A stretch of 32,253 bases of DNA from Promethearchaeota archaeon (GCA_030605085.1 JAUWBH010000053.1:1-32253), one strand, 5' to 3'; numbered from the stretch's first letter, positions 8,492 through 17,542 are shown. The notes: generated by a model from the sequence alone, not told the origin. Program-made: numbers and translations.

Positions 8492-10021
8492 TTATATTCT
8501 TTCTATCATCATACCTCCAAGAATTATAGGACCACCAGTGGAATTATAAATTTTCTCAGCTTTTTTTAATTTTGATTGACTATCTGAATAAATTTTGAAA
8601 ATTAAATCTCCCTCTTTTATTCTTGCACCTTGTTTCTTGTAAATCTCTACTCCTGAACTCTTTGAGTTAGGACAGCCCGTTGATTTAGCTATTTGATTAA
8701 TTATTGCGTTATTTACTTCAGTTATATGTCCAGATTTTTGGGCGTAAAATTCTTTTGTATAGGGTCCTAATTTAATATCTTCAGGCAGAACATTCGGATT
8801 GCCATCTTGAACTTCAATAATTTGCTTCATTTTTTCATAAGCTTTTCCAGATCGCAAGATTTGTTTCGCTAAAATTTGACCTTGTCCTCTTTCTGCTTTC
8901 CCACCCATCTCAAGTAGTATACCAGCTAATGATGTTGATTTTTCAATTAGAGAATTCGGTCCCGCAGAATAATCTCTTAATAACTTTAGAGCTTCCCATG
9001 CCTCTAAAGCAGGTCCAACGCAATGACCTATTGGTTGATGTGCTAATGTTAAAGCACATTCTGCTTCAATACCTATATTTTTAGCTATTTCTTTAAAAAG
9101 GTAAGCAAAATTCTTTCCATCTTCCAGTCTTGGAAATTTAGTTCCTTCCCCTACAGGTATATCTAAAACAAGTTTTTTTACACCCATACTAAGTTTCTTT
9201 GTAAGAATAGAAGGTATCATAAGTCCTTGTGGATCGAGATGTAAAGGGCGCTCAATCGCTATTAGAATATTGTCTGCTGGTGCCATATCTAAAGCGCCTC
9301 CCCATATTATACACGCATTATGTTTGGAGACGATTTGTTTTAATTCCTCTGAATTAAATGCGACTGGTGCTAATACTTCCATTGAATCAGCTGTTCCAGA
9401 AGGGGATGTTATAGCCCTCGTAGAACTTTTAGGAATTGTAAGACCAGCAGCTGCAACAATCGGGACAATTATAAGGGAAACTTTATTACCAGGCATTCCC
9501 CCTGTACTATGTTTATCGTAAACTTCCGTCCCAAAACCAAAGGTTTCCCCGCTCCTTGTCTCTGCCAAGGTTATAGCAGTCATTTCTTCGCTATCCATTC
9601 CATTAATTGAAACTCCTGTTATAAACGAGGCCAATTCAATTTGAGAGAGCATACCCGAAGATATGTCAGAGATAATACTATTAATTTCTTCGCTATTTAA
9701 TTTTTGTCCTTTAATTTTCTTTTGAATAAATTTAAAAGAATCGGGGGGATCTACTGGGCTAACTGAGACTACAGCATTATTCTCAATATCTCTAATAGAA
9801 TCGATAAACATACCTAATTCTCCCGGTGATACGATAGCTTCAGAATAAGCAATTTGTAATATTGCAACACGATATTTATCGCTTAACGATTCGGATTCGA
9901 TTAATTTAATAACAATACGATCTCCTGATTTTAAATTGAGTTTTTTGGCGTCATTAGCGTTTAAAATAACATCTTTTGTATTGCCCGTTTCAAAATTTAT
10001 TTTTTTTACCTTAAGTTTCAT
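8492..10021 (-). CDS. deoA: AMP phosphorylase (archaeal nucleoside-5'-monophosphate phosphorylase)
   Basis: The 509-residue length and sequence match archaeal AMP phosphorylase, which splits AMP (and other NMPs) with phosphate into base and ribose-1,5-bisphosphate, the first step of the archaeal Rubisco-linked nucleotide salvage pathway. Residues 1-85 form the extra N-terminal archaeal domain (NANDAKKLNLKSGDR) absent from bacterial thymidine phosphorylases. The nucleoside-phosphorylase core follows: KHSTGGMPGNK (about 168-178) is the phosphate-binding loop, SPSGTADSMEV (about 206-216) the family signature, and a C-terminal alpha/beta domain (GHITEVNN, GDLIFKIYS) closes the protein. ATG at 10021 is the only sensible start. 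The gene is divergent from the MFS gene with 139 bp between. R15P isomerase and Rubisco are not in the window. Confidence 0.95.
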   Translation of the reverse strand: MKLKVKKINFETGNTKDVILNANDAKKLNLKSGDRIVIKLIESESLSDKYRVAILQIAYSEAIVSPGELGMFIDSIRDIENNAVVSVSPVDPPDSFKFIQKKIKGQKLNSEEINSIISDISSGMLSQIELASFITGVSINGMDSEEMTAITLAETRSGETFGFGTEVYDKHSTGGMPGNKVSLIIVPIVAAAGLTIPKSSTRAITSPSGTADSMEVLAPVAFNSEELKQIVSKHNACIIWGGALDMAPADNILIAIERPLHLDPQGLMIPSILTKKLSMGVKKLVLDIPVGEGTKFPRLEDGKNFAYLFKEIAKNIGIEAECALTLAHQPIGHCVGPALEAWEALKLLRDYSAGPNSLIEKSTSLAGILLEMGGKAERGQGQILAKQILRSGKAYEKMKQIIEVQDGNPNVLPEDIKLGPYTKEFYAQKSGHITEVNNAIINQIAKSTGCPNSKSSGVEIYKKQGARIKEGDLIFKIYSDSQSKLKKAEKIYNSTGGPIILGGMMIERI

Positions 10022-10160
10022 TTTTTTTGAATTTTATTTTAATTCCAGATTATTGATATATGAAAAAATAGACTTAAAATTTTAATGGATTCTCTAATTT
10101 TGTAACTTTTATAAAATATTTTACATTAAGAAATTATACTAAACAATTTAGGAGAACCTT

Positions 10161-11603
10161 ATGGAAAATGAATCAGAATTAGAGAGTAATGCCTCTTTAG
10201 AGGAGGAACATGATTATTCGTTAGCTAAAACAGTTTCTTATGCTTCAATGTGGTTCACCGATGCGACGATTCTAGCTTTTTTTGGTGTAGTAGTTTTTTA
10301 TTTTTATGAAGTAGAGGTAGGTTTGAATGTAGCCTGGGTTGCTATCGCATTTGTCATATTTGCCATATGGAATATGATAAATGACCCACTCTTAGGATTT
10401 TTAACCGAAAAATCTAGATCGGAAAAACTTGTTATGAAATATGGATTTAGAACGCCCTTGATTTTTATTAGTGCTATATTATTGTTAATAGTCTTTTTCC
10501 TTGTATTTCTGCCTCCTAATGGTTCAGGAGGAACAGATCAGATTTTAATTTTTATGTACATGGTAATTATTGTATGTTGCATGGATACATGCTATACAAT
10601 TTATAATTCACATATGGCGGCAGGCACAGTTAATATGTTTAGAACGGATGATGAGAGGAGAAAGGTTGGAGCAATTGCTCCAATTTTTACCGTACTGGGA
10701 ATTTTCACAGTCAATGCGATTATCCTACCAAATTTTATCGTATACGGTGATCGCCAATCATTTGTTTTAGCCGCAGGTTTAACTGCTATAGTTATGATAA
10801 TTAATATTTTTGTGTTTAGTTATGGGATTCTTGAGCCTAAAGATGTTAAAGAGTATTATTTAAAGGGTCGTGAAAAAGAAAAAGGTGAACAAATTCCTTT
10901 TACACAAGTCGTTAAAACGTCTATGCGAAGTAAAAATTTTGTGATCTTCATTATAGTCTATCTTTTTTTCGCTACTGCTTATAATCTCTTTTTTGCGTCA
11001 CAGGTCTACTTTTATAAAGATGTACTGAAAGTGGATTTTGGTTATTTTATGTATTCAATGATTGCATTTTTTATCGGATTTTTTATTGGACTTCCTTTAT
11101 GGCTAAAAATTGCCAATAAATATGGGCATAGTAATATATATGGTTTTGGACAAATTATTTTTGGCATTATCTTTCTCTCATTTTTATGGGTTGTTACTAT
11201 CACAGAATTATATATTTACATGTTTTTAGGAGGTATTATGTTCGCTGCTTCAGCTAGTGTTCTTATTTGGGTTCAAGCAGATATGTTTGATGAGGTAACA
11301 GTAAATTTAGGAGTACATCAAGAGGCTACCCTTCAAGGAATAACAAACTTTTTTATTCGCTTGGCATATCTTTTTGTTGGAGTTATTATTGCCGTGGTTC
11401 ACATCTTTACAGATTATGATCCCGATCCACATGCTACGCAATCTGCATTAGCTATCTTAGGTATACGTATACATTCTGGTGTTATCCCCGGAATTATTCT
11501 CATTATAGGGGGACTTATTTTTCTGTTGTTCTATGATCTAAAGGGTGAAAAGAAAATAAGAATGAAAGAGCAATTAAAGAAATTAATGGAAGGAAAGCTA
11601 TAA
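10161..11603 (+). CDS. MFS transporter of the glycoside-pentoside-hexuronide:cation symporter type
   Basis: This 480-residue membrane protein has about twelve hydrophobic segments spread evenly from residue 30 to 470. The first loop motif NMINDPLLGFLTEKSRS (about 71-87) matches the GPH/MelB-type N-x-x-x-D-P-x-x-G signature with the cation-site Asp, and an FRTPLIF segment follows, also typical. The N-terminal 20 residues are acidic and cytosolic. The likely role is uptake of a sugar, glycoside or related organic anion with Na+ or H+; the substrate cannot be read from sequence. ATG 10161 has a good AGGAGA site about 6 nt upstream. It is monocistronic, divergent from AMP phosphorylase and convergent with the TPR gene. 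Confidence 0.85.
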   Translation: MENESELESNASLEEEHDYSLAKTVSYASMWFTDATILAFFGVVVFYFYEVEVGLNVAWVAIAFVIFAIWNMINDPLLGFLTEKSRSEKLVMKYGFRTPLIFISAILLLIVFFLVFLPPNGSGGTDQILIFMYMVIIVCCMDTCYTIYNSHMAAGTVNMFRTDDERRKVGAIAPIFTVLGIFTVNAIILPNFIVYGDRQSFVLAAGLTAIVMIINIFVFSYGILEPKDVKEYYLKGREKEKGEQIPFTQVVKTSMRSKNFVIFIIVYLFFATAYNLFFASQVYFYKDVLKVDFGYFMYSMIAFFIGFFIGLPLWLKIANKYGHSNIYGFGQIIFGIIFLSFLWVVTITELYIYMFLGGIMFAASASVLIWVQADMFDEVTVNLGVHQEATLQGITNFFIRLAYLFVGVIIAVVHIFTDYDPDPHATQSALAILGIRIHSGVIPGIILIIGGLIFLLFYDLKGEKKIRMKEQLKKLMEGKL

Positions 11604-11778
11604 GTTAATTTTTATTTTTATATAACTTTAAGTAGTTCAGCTTGAAGATGATTAATTAAACCATACGGCTCAGGATTTAGCCAGATGTTATAATTTTTAT
11701 GTCTATGATGAAAATATTTAAATATATACTAATTAACCTACTATTTGTCAATATTAATAGAAATTATAATTGAAAAAG

Positions 11779-13086
11779 TTATAATTTTATAGAAAATGGA
11801 AAATTTTTCGTTTCCTCAATGACATTACCGTCGGGATCTTTAAAAGTTACATCCATTTTTATGTTAAAGTCTCCAGCTTCAAGTGGTTTCAGAGACAATT
11901 CCCACTTCATATTCTCGTTTGAGTTAAGAGAATAAATTTGTTTTTTTATTGTGCCTCTAATAACTTTAAGCTCTTCTGGAAATTCTATATCTAGTTCTAA
12001 TTCTAGTGCGTCTCCTTCGCTACTATTTTCAATTAAAATTTCTAGAGGAAATGATTTATCTATAAGAGGGGTCCTCAGAGCTTCTATAGAAATATCCAAT
12101 GATGGGGGAGGAGATATCAGATTCGGTATTAAAACCTTTTTTTCTTGAAGGTAAAATATAAATTTTTCGTCAATAACACACGACAATAAAATCGGACCAA
12201 TAAAGGGATTATCTATTTGAAAGTGAGGTTTTAATTCATATTGAAAATCGTGTTTTTCACCGGGTTTTAGTTTTATCGAAATTTTTGGCTTTTTTTGAGG
12301 AGTAATATTCTCAGAGAGTGCTAATCCAATATTAGCTATTCTTATTTCCTTAATTTTATAATTATATACAGGATTTTTAGAAATTTCTCTTAGAGACGAT
12401 GTGTCAACACTTACAGTTAAATTAATTATGTCTTTAGTCGTATATTGATCTTTATCGAGAGATAGTTTTGTTTCCATTAAGATGTGAGAATTTGCGACGA
12501 CTAACACGTCTTTAATAAGCTTTAATTCAGCTTTTCTAAGTTTATATTTATCAATAACTAACTCTACTTTATCAAGATACTTTTTATTTTTATCGCGTGT
12601 TGCGATCACTAAATCTTTTACGAGACTAATTAACTGATTTTCTTTAAAATACGTATCATTAACATTTTTTTTTATTTGCTTAAGCAAAGTTAATCCTTGA
12701 TCTTGTTTTCCTTCGGTAAACAAGCATAAATACGAGAGAGTAGAAAATAGGATGTAATTTAAGTCGCGAATTTCCGATCTTTTTAGTTCTGATATATAAT
12801 TTAACGCTTTTTTAAAAAATTTGTTAGCATCTAAGTACTCGGCTATAGATAGGGAAGCATTTCCTGCATTCCTTAAAGCTTTTAACAAAGGACCAATTTT
12901 ATTTTCTAAATCAAAAGATTGGGCTGCTTTATTGAAACACTCTATTGCTTCTTTGTAATCGTCTGCTTTTAAAAAATTTTCACCCGCTGAAGCAAACATT
13001 TTTCCTGCTCTTTTAAATTGTTCCGCTTTATAAAGGAGTTCTCCTTTAAATATCTGTTTTTCCGCATTTTCAATATATTTTCCCAT
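11779..13086 (-). CDS. Alpha-SNAP-like TPR protein with C-terminal Ig-like (appendage-type) region
   Basis: Residues 1-200 form a run of helical hairpins (LLYKAEQFKRAGKMFASAGE, then DDYKEAIECFNKAAQSF and LDANKFFKKALNYI) spaced like TPRs and, in my reading, like the SNAP-type solenoid. Residues 205-435 are beta-rich, with repeated strand patterns (LSLDKDQYTTKDIINLTVSV; SFPLEILIENSSEGDALEL; GDFNIKMDVTF) that suggest two Ig-like/CARDB-like sandwiches of the kind found in adaptor appendages. There is no signal peptide or membrane segment, so it is cytosolic. The combination would suit a scaffold or trafficking-type adaptor, an Asgard theme, but this is inference from fold-level resemblance. It starts 147 bp after mvhD on the same strand. 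Confidence 0.6.
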   Translation of the reverse strand: MGKYIENAEKQIFKGELLYKAEQFKRAGKMFASAGENFLKADDYKEAIECFNKAAQSFDLENKIGPLLKALRNAGNASLSIAEYLDANKFFKKALNYISELKRSEIRDLNYILFSTLSYLCLFTEGKQDQGLTLLKQIKKNVNDTYFKENQLISLVKDLVIATRDKNKKYLDKVELVIDKYKLRKAELKLIKDVLVVANSHILMETKLSLDKDQYTTKDIINLTVSVDTSSLREISKNPVYNYKIKEIRIANIGLALSENITPQKKPKISIKLKPGEKHDFQYELKPHFQIDNPFIGPILLSCVIDEKFIFYLQEKKVLIPNLISPPPSLDISIEALRTPLIDKSFPLEILIENSSEGDALELELDIEFPEELKVIRGTIKKQIYSLNSNENMKWELSLKPLEAGDFNIKMDVTFKDPDGNVIEETKNFPFSIKL

Positions 13087-13176
13087 TTTAAACTCACTTT
13101 AAATAAAATTTAATGTTAAAAATAAAAATTAAAAGAATAATATAAAACTTTTAAATTAACTTAAAATTTAACAAAT

Positions 13177-13241
13177 CCGATACCATTACTAGGTAAGTCC
13201 TCTTGAGACTAAAATTTTCTCTCAAGACTCATTCTAATCGG
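13177..13241 (-). promoter_or_regulatory. Candidate SECIS element at the end of mvhD
   Basis: On the minus strand the region folds into a compact structure: outer arms CCGAT (13237-13241) and ATCGG (13177-13181), and inside it a perfect 8-bp stem TCTTGAGA/TCTCAAGA (13220-13227 with 13201-13208) closing an 11-nt A/T loop, extended below by AGTC/GACT-type pairing with a small bulge. GAA and AUGA purine motifs precede the 5' side of the inner stem. Archaeal SECIS elements usually lie in the 3' UTR of selenoprotein mRNAs, exactly here, downstream of four in-frame UGA codons. There is no long U-tract after it, which argues against a simple terminator. Placement is strong; the motif match is only approximate. 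Confidence 0.5.
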
Positions 13242-13707
13242 TTTTTTTCTTTTTTTCTTCTTTGGAATTCTTAGCTTCTTTATTCGAAGATAAAGAGTCT
13301 TTAAAAGGATTGCTTCCTAAATTTTCAATTATTTCCGAAATTCTAGAAACTTCCATTTGAAATCTCTGACCTTCTGCTGCTGAACAATAAAACATTTGAA
13401 TTCTTTCGGGTGAAATTCCAGTTGTTTTTAAGATATCTTTTACATAATTAACATTTCTTTCAGCTACAAGATTTCCTGTTTCATAATCGCACTCTCCAGG
13501 ATATCATCCAGCAATCATTATACCATCAGCACCTTTTCCAATTGCTCTCATCATTAAACTAGGCGTGACTCTTCCAGTACAATTTATTCTTATAGGTCTA
13601 ATTGTGGCAGGATATTGAGCTCTAATCATTCCAGCCATATCTCCCGCACCATAACCTCATTTCCAGCACATAAACGCCAGAATCTTAACATTATTGTGTA
13701 ATACCAA
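13234..13707 (-). CDS. mvhD: MvhD/VhuD-type hydrogenase-heterodisulfide reductase linker with two selenocysteines
   Basis: The frame from TTG 13707 (AGAGGTGA just upstream) to TAG at 13234 gives 157 residues if two UGA codons are read through. Codon 17 (TGA at 13657-13659) sits in CWK-U-GYGAGDMAG, where homologues have C-x-W-C-S-Y; codon 68 (TGA at 13504-13506) sits in IAG-U-YPGECDYETGN, where homologues have G-C-H-P-G-D-C-H-Y. Both are cluster-ligand cysteine positions, so selenocysteine is the natural reading. The protein passes electrons between HdrA and a hydrogenase or dehydrogenase partner through a [2Fe-2S] centre. Other landmarks: RINCTGRV and FYCSAAEG; a Lys/Glu-rich tail. It lies 13 nt after hdrA, so the two are co-transcribed. 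MvhA/G and HdrB/C are not in the window. Confidence 0.88.
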
Positions 13708-13720
13708 GTAATTCACCTCT

Positions 13721-15697
13721 TTATATCTCTTCCAAAATTGCATCGATTTGTTTTTCATACTGCGGTTCACGATAATATCTAAGTGTGATTGCCTCAGATG
13801 GACAATTTGCCAAACATGTACCGCATCCTCTACAAAGAATCTCGTTTACCTCAGCACCGTAGTCCATTAGGGTAATAGCATTATAGGGACAATTTAATTC
13901 GCATAAACCGCATTTTGCACATTTCTTTTTATCAACAGCCGCACGGATTAATAGTATTCGATATATTTCTTTACTCATAAGTCTTGAGAGAGACGAAGCT
14001 GCAGCTCTACCTTGAGTAATTGCCTCTGCAATAGACTTTGGTCCTTGAGCTGTCCCAGCAAGTGCAATTCCAGGAATCTTTGTGTCTATTGGATTTAACC
14101 TCGAATGAAACTCTTTAAAAAAACCGTCTTGACTCGTTTCCAACTTTAGTAATTTCTGAATTTTTTCAACACCTTTAGCAGGTACCATAGCAGCGGATAA
14201 AACGACTAAGTGATATTCAAGTTCTCTCAATCCTAGAGAATCTCTTAACGTATTTCCCATGATTACTTTTATATTGTCAGTTAGTGGGTCTTCTTTTAGT
14301 CTAGAAATGTTTGTTCTAATGTATTTAATTCCTTCCTTTCTGGATGCTGTAAAATACTCTTCGTAATCTTTACCTGCAGCCCTTATATCCATGTATGCCA
14401 CATCTATCTCAGAATCAGGATCATGTTGCTTAATTAGCTTGGAATTTTTAATTGTTATCATACAGCAGACTCCAGAACTACAATAGGTATTTTTATTTAA
14501 ATCTCTTGATCCCACACATTGAATAAATAGTATCTTTCTTGGTCGTTTTCCATCAGAAGGTCGAACAAGATGTCCTAGGGTTGGTCCGTTAGGTGCTAAT
14601 AACCTCTCAAGTTCTAACTGAGTGATTACATTTGGAATTTCATTATAACCTAAATATCCCGTCTCAGGCTCGTATTCGTCCCAACCCGTAGCCACAATAA
14701 TCGACCCAACTTCTAAATCAACAATCTCATCCTCTTGATTAAAATCAATTGCGTCAAGTTCGCATACGCCTTTACATAATTCACATTTTATGCATCTGGT
14801 CATATCTATTTGAGCAATTGAGGGAACGGCTTGAGCAAAAGAGACGTAAATGGCTTTTCTTGCGTTCATACCCTCGTTAAATTCGTCGTAACCATACGCT
14901 GGACACGGTTCTATGCACGCACCACATCCATTGCAATCTTTTGTAACATATCTAGCCTTTTTTCTTATTTTTACCTTGAAATTTCCAACAAATCCTTGAA
15001 TATCTTCCAGCTCACTATAAGTATGAATATTAAGACTAGGAGTCCTCGCTGATTGGAGCATTACAGGTCCTAAAATTCATATACTACAATCGTCGGTGGG
15101 GAAAGTACGGTCTAATTTTGCCATTTTTCCGCCTATAGTGGGCCTTTTTTCAACCAAATGCACTTCAAAACCTTGTTCAGCCAAATCAATCCCCGCTGTT
15201 AACCCAGCAACCCCCCCTCCTATTATTAATGCTTTTTGCGTAATATCTACTTCTTTAACTAAGATAAGTTCTAAGACTTTCGCTCTTGCGACTGCCGAAC
15301 GGATTATATCCTCGGAAACTCTCTGAGCACCAGTTTTGTCTAGTCTATGAACAAAACTTGAGTGTTCGCGAATGTTTGCGAATTCTAAAAACGAGGGGTC
15401 CATGTTCATAGATTCTAAAACGCTTTTAAAAACAGGTTCGTGTGTTTTTGGACTACAAGAAACGACAACTAACCTATTCGAATTACTTTCGATCATTTTT
15501 TCCTTAATAAATTCCGCGCCAGGTTCTGTACAGAGGCTAATATAATCCAATGCGTCCACAACATTAGGAAGCGTCTTCGAAAATTCAGCTAAGGCGTTGC
15601 AATCAATAATTTCGGCAATATTTATGCCTCACTGACAGATTGCAACAAATATTCGAATTTCTTCGTCATCTTTAATTAATTCAGTTGTATCTACCAT
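13721..15697 (-). CDS. hdrA: Heterodisulfide reductase subunit A (HdrA) with two selenocysteines
   Basis: ATG 15697 to TAA 13721 gives 658 codons in one frame, the normal HdrA length, interrupted only by two TGA codons. Codon 23 (TGA 15629-15631) lies in AIC-Q-U-GINIAEIID, where HdrA has C-H-C-G-x-N-I; codon 207 (TGA 15077-15079) lies in TDDCSI-U-ILGPVM, where HdrA has D-C-S-x-C-I-L and where Methanococcales HdrA is known to carry Sec. The order is: N-terminal cluster domain; SCSPKTHEP; FAD site GGGVAGLTAG (about 160-169); ferredoxin CNGCGACIEPCP (255-265) and CIKCELCKGVC (302-312); and two C-terminal 4Fe-4S sets CAKCGLCELNCP and CRGCGTCLANCP. HdrA bifurcates electrons at its FAD in energy metabolism with hydrogenase or formate-type partners. 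AAGGA lies about 9 nt before the ATG. mvhD follows after 13 nt. Confidence 0.92.
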
Positions 15698-15870
15698 TGC
15701 AAATCATTCCTTTTTTACTTTTTTATGTACCTCCAATAATTAATGTAAACTATATAATTATTAATTAAAAATAAATTTAAATCAAAAATTTTGCTTATTT
15801 GTTTTATAAGTAAAAAAAAAAATTAAGTTTATAAAAATAAAAGGGATATAAATAAATTGTTGATTGTACT

Positions 15871-16284
15871 ATGATATTAACGATATTTCAATATGAGGGG
15901 ACGGAACAATATACAATATTCACTCTTTTACCTATTTTATTCATAGTAGCATTAATACTCTTAAAAATCGGCTTAGTAGTCGCCAAGGCTGAAGAGAAAA
16001 CAAGCATGAAATGGGTATTGATAAGTTTTGGTATTCAGGTAGGGTTAGCTTTCTTTATTAGTTCTCCCTTAATGTTAATTGGAATTGCTGGGGGATTTGA
16101 AGGTGGACCTGATATTGCTTTAATAATTATAGCGATAATCGTATCGTGTTTTGTAGACTTGAACGTATTAAATGCAATTCACAAGTTAGGCATGAAACGG
16201 GCTTTTATCATCTTTGTATTAATCGCTGTTCCCTTAATAATGGTTGTATCAATGATCTTTTATTTAATAAGTTTTTATGTTTAA
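15871..16284 (+). CDS. Four-helix integral membrane protein, unknown function
   Basis: The 137-residue product has four hydrophobic helices (about 18-37, 50-72, 78-98 and 108-135) joined by short charged loops (KAEEKTS; HKLGMKR). No family is recognised. ATG 15871 lies 174 bp from the divergent hdrA start, so both promoters share that A+T-rich gap. The last 112 bp of the gene are duplicated at 17421-17532, downstream of an unrelated two-gene module. Confidence 0.65.
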   Translation: MILTIFQYEGTEQYTIFTLLPILFIVALILLKIGLVVAKAEEKTSMKWVLISFGIQVGLAFFISSPLMLIGIAGGFEGGPDIALIIIAIIVSCFVDLNVLNAIHKLGMKRAFIIFVLIAVPLIMVVSMIFYLISFYV

Positions 16285-16502
16285 CGAGACACTTTAAAAT
16301 TACTTACCTTTTTTTAATGATTTAAAATAATTTCTAAAATGCACCAATTTTTTTATGAACTCTCTTCCTTTGTATTATGACCATCTTTAATAATTAAAGA
16401 TATTTACAGTTATATTTTTTCTTTACCTGAAGATAAAAATAAGACTTTTCCATAAATTATGAATTAATTAAAAATTTTAAATACCTTTTCTTTTATGAAG
16501 AA

Positions 16503-16937
16503 TTATAAATTGAAAGAAGATTTAACTAAATCTAAATTAAGTGGAATTACCCATTTTGAAGTATCTTTTAATAAACTTCTTACTTTCAACCTTTCTGCAC
16601 GGTTCTCTGGCAAACCTATAATAAGAGAATGTCCATAATTTCTCATTGTTGGATTATGGTTTACACTTAAATTTGTTATATTTCGGATATTTCCAACATT
16701 CATCTTTATAACTCCATTGAATTTTGGAACTTTTGACAATCGTCTTAATTTTTTTGCACTACAATATTTATCCCAGGCGGTAGATATTCCATCACCTTTT
16801 TCATCTCTAAATACATTAATCGGAACTTCATCAGCAGAATAACCTTTAGGTTTTACAATTAGTTTCAAGTTGAAATTTCGGAATAGAAAATCATTATCAG
16901 GTATAAGTTTAACCCTTAGCGGATGTTTTTCAACCAT
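16503..16937 (-). CDS. Hypothetical protein, second gene of a two-gene module (144 aa)
   Basis: No named family is recognised with certainty. Landmarks are INVFRDEKGDGISTAWDKYC (about 40-59), NVGNIRNITNLSVNHNP (about 80-96) and NYGHSLIIGLPENRAERLK (about 100-118). The pattern of a G-I-S-x-x-W segment followed by a G/N-Y-G-H-S-x-I-x-G-L-P segment is one I associate with small proteins encoded beside D-N-W-x-G proteins in bacteria and archaea, function unknown. ATG at 16937 overlaps the end of the upstream gene by 22 bp, so the two are translationally coupled. No signal peptide or membrane helix. Confidence 0.6.
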   Translation of the reverse strand: MVEKHPLRVKLIPDNDFLFRNFNLKLIVKPKGYSADEVPINVFRDEKGDGISTAWDKYCSAKKLRRLSKVPKFNGVIKMNVGNIRNITNLSVNHNPTMRNYGHSLIIGLPENRAERLKVRSLLKDTSKWVIPLNLDLVKSSFNL

Positions 16938-17359
16938 GGAAATATCATTAAATGAATTTTTTCTATTTCAAGAATTCCTTGAATTTCATTCCCTTCATTA
17001 TCTTTTCCATAAAAACTTGGAAAGTTGATATATTCTTCAGAGAAATTTATAGTTAATTCCATTTCATCTGTTTTCCAATGTATATCAATGCTTAAATCTC
17101 CTACGGGTAAAATTGTAGGAATCTCTAAAAATAATGTATATTCATTGTAAAATTTATAAAACAATTTAATCAAAAAATCAGAAGCAAATCTCCATATTTC
17201 AATATTAAAACCCTTGCTACCCTCTCCATTCCAATTATCTTTTAAATTTAATATATGGTTTTTTGAACGTGCTATCTCGTTTTTTAAAGATTTATAAATT
17301 TCAGAGTTAATTAGGGCTAGCTCGTCTATTTCATCTTCATTATTCTTTTTATTAAACAA
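16916..17359 (-). CDS. D-N-W-x-G-type hypothetical protein, first gene of a two-gene module (147 aa)
   Basis: The protein contains LKDNWNGEGSKGFNIEIW (about 39-56), then a helix (FASDFLIKLFYKF), a loop with IPTILPVGDLSIDIHWKT (about 80-97) and a beta hairpin MELTINFSEE. This order, D-N-W-(D/N)-G, a helix, P-x-x-x-P-x-G-x-I-x-x-x-W, then strands, is a recurring small-protein family with no known function to my knowledge. The start is TTG at 17359; no strong ribosome site is visible. It overlaps the downstream gene by 22 bp. The pair is oriented against the membrane-protein gene copies on both sides, which suggests that it arrived as a unit. Confidence 0.6.
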   Translation of the reverse strand: MFNKKNNEDEIDELALINSEIYKSLKNEIARSKNHILNLKDNWNGEGSKGFNIEIWRFASDFLIKLFYKFYNEYTLFLEIPTILPVGDLSIDIHWKTDEMELTINFSEEYINFPSFYGKDNEGNEIQGILEIEKIHLMIFPWLKNIR

Positions 17360-17420
17360 TATTATTTATAAAAATGTCGTTCTATAAATATTTAATTTTA
17401 ATAATCATATTTTCAATTTT

Positions 17421-17532
17421 TGCAATTCATAAGTTAGGCATGAAACGGGCTTTGATCGTCTTCCTTTTAATTGTAATTCCACTTATAATGATTGTATCAA
17501 TGATTTTTTATTTAATAAGCTTTTATGTTTAA
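17421..17532 (+). pseudogene. 112-bp duplicate of the 3' end of the four-helix membrane-protein gene
   Basis: This stretch repeats 16173-16284: both begin TGCAATTCA and read IHKLGMKRA..., ending SMIFYLISFYV and TAA, with scattered synonymous or conservative changes. No upstream coding part is present, so it is a truncated second copy. The two copies are in direct orientation and bracket the two-gene minus-strand module at 16503-17359. Confidence 0.9.
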
Positions 17533-17542
17533 GTAGAAATTT

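Noticed and set aside
13201..13227. Hairpin after mvhD as a simple transcription terminator
   Set aside because: No long U-tract follows and archaeal termination does not depend on hairpins; its position after a Sec operon favours a SECIS.
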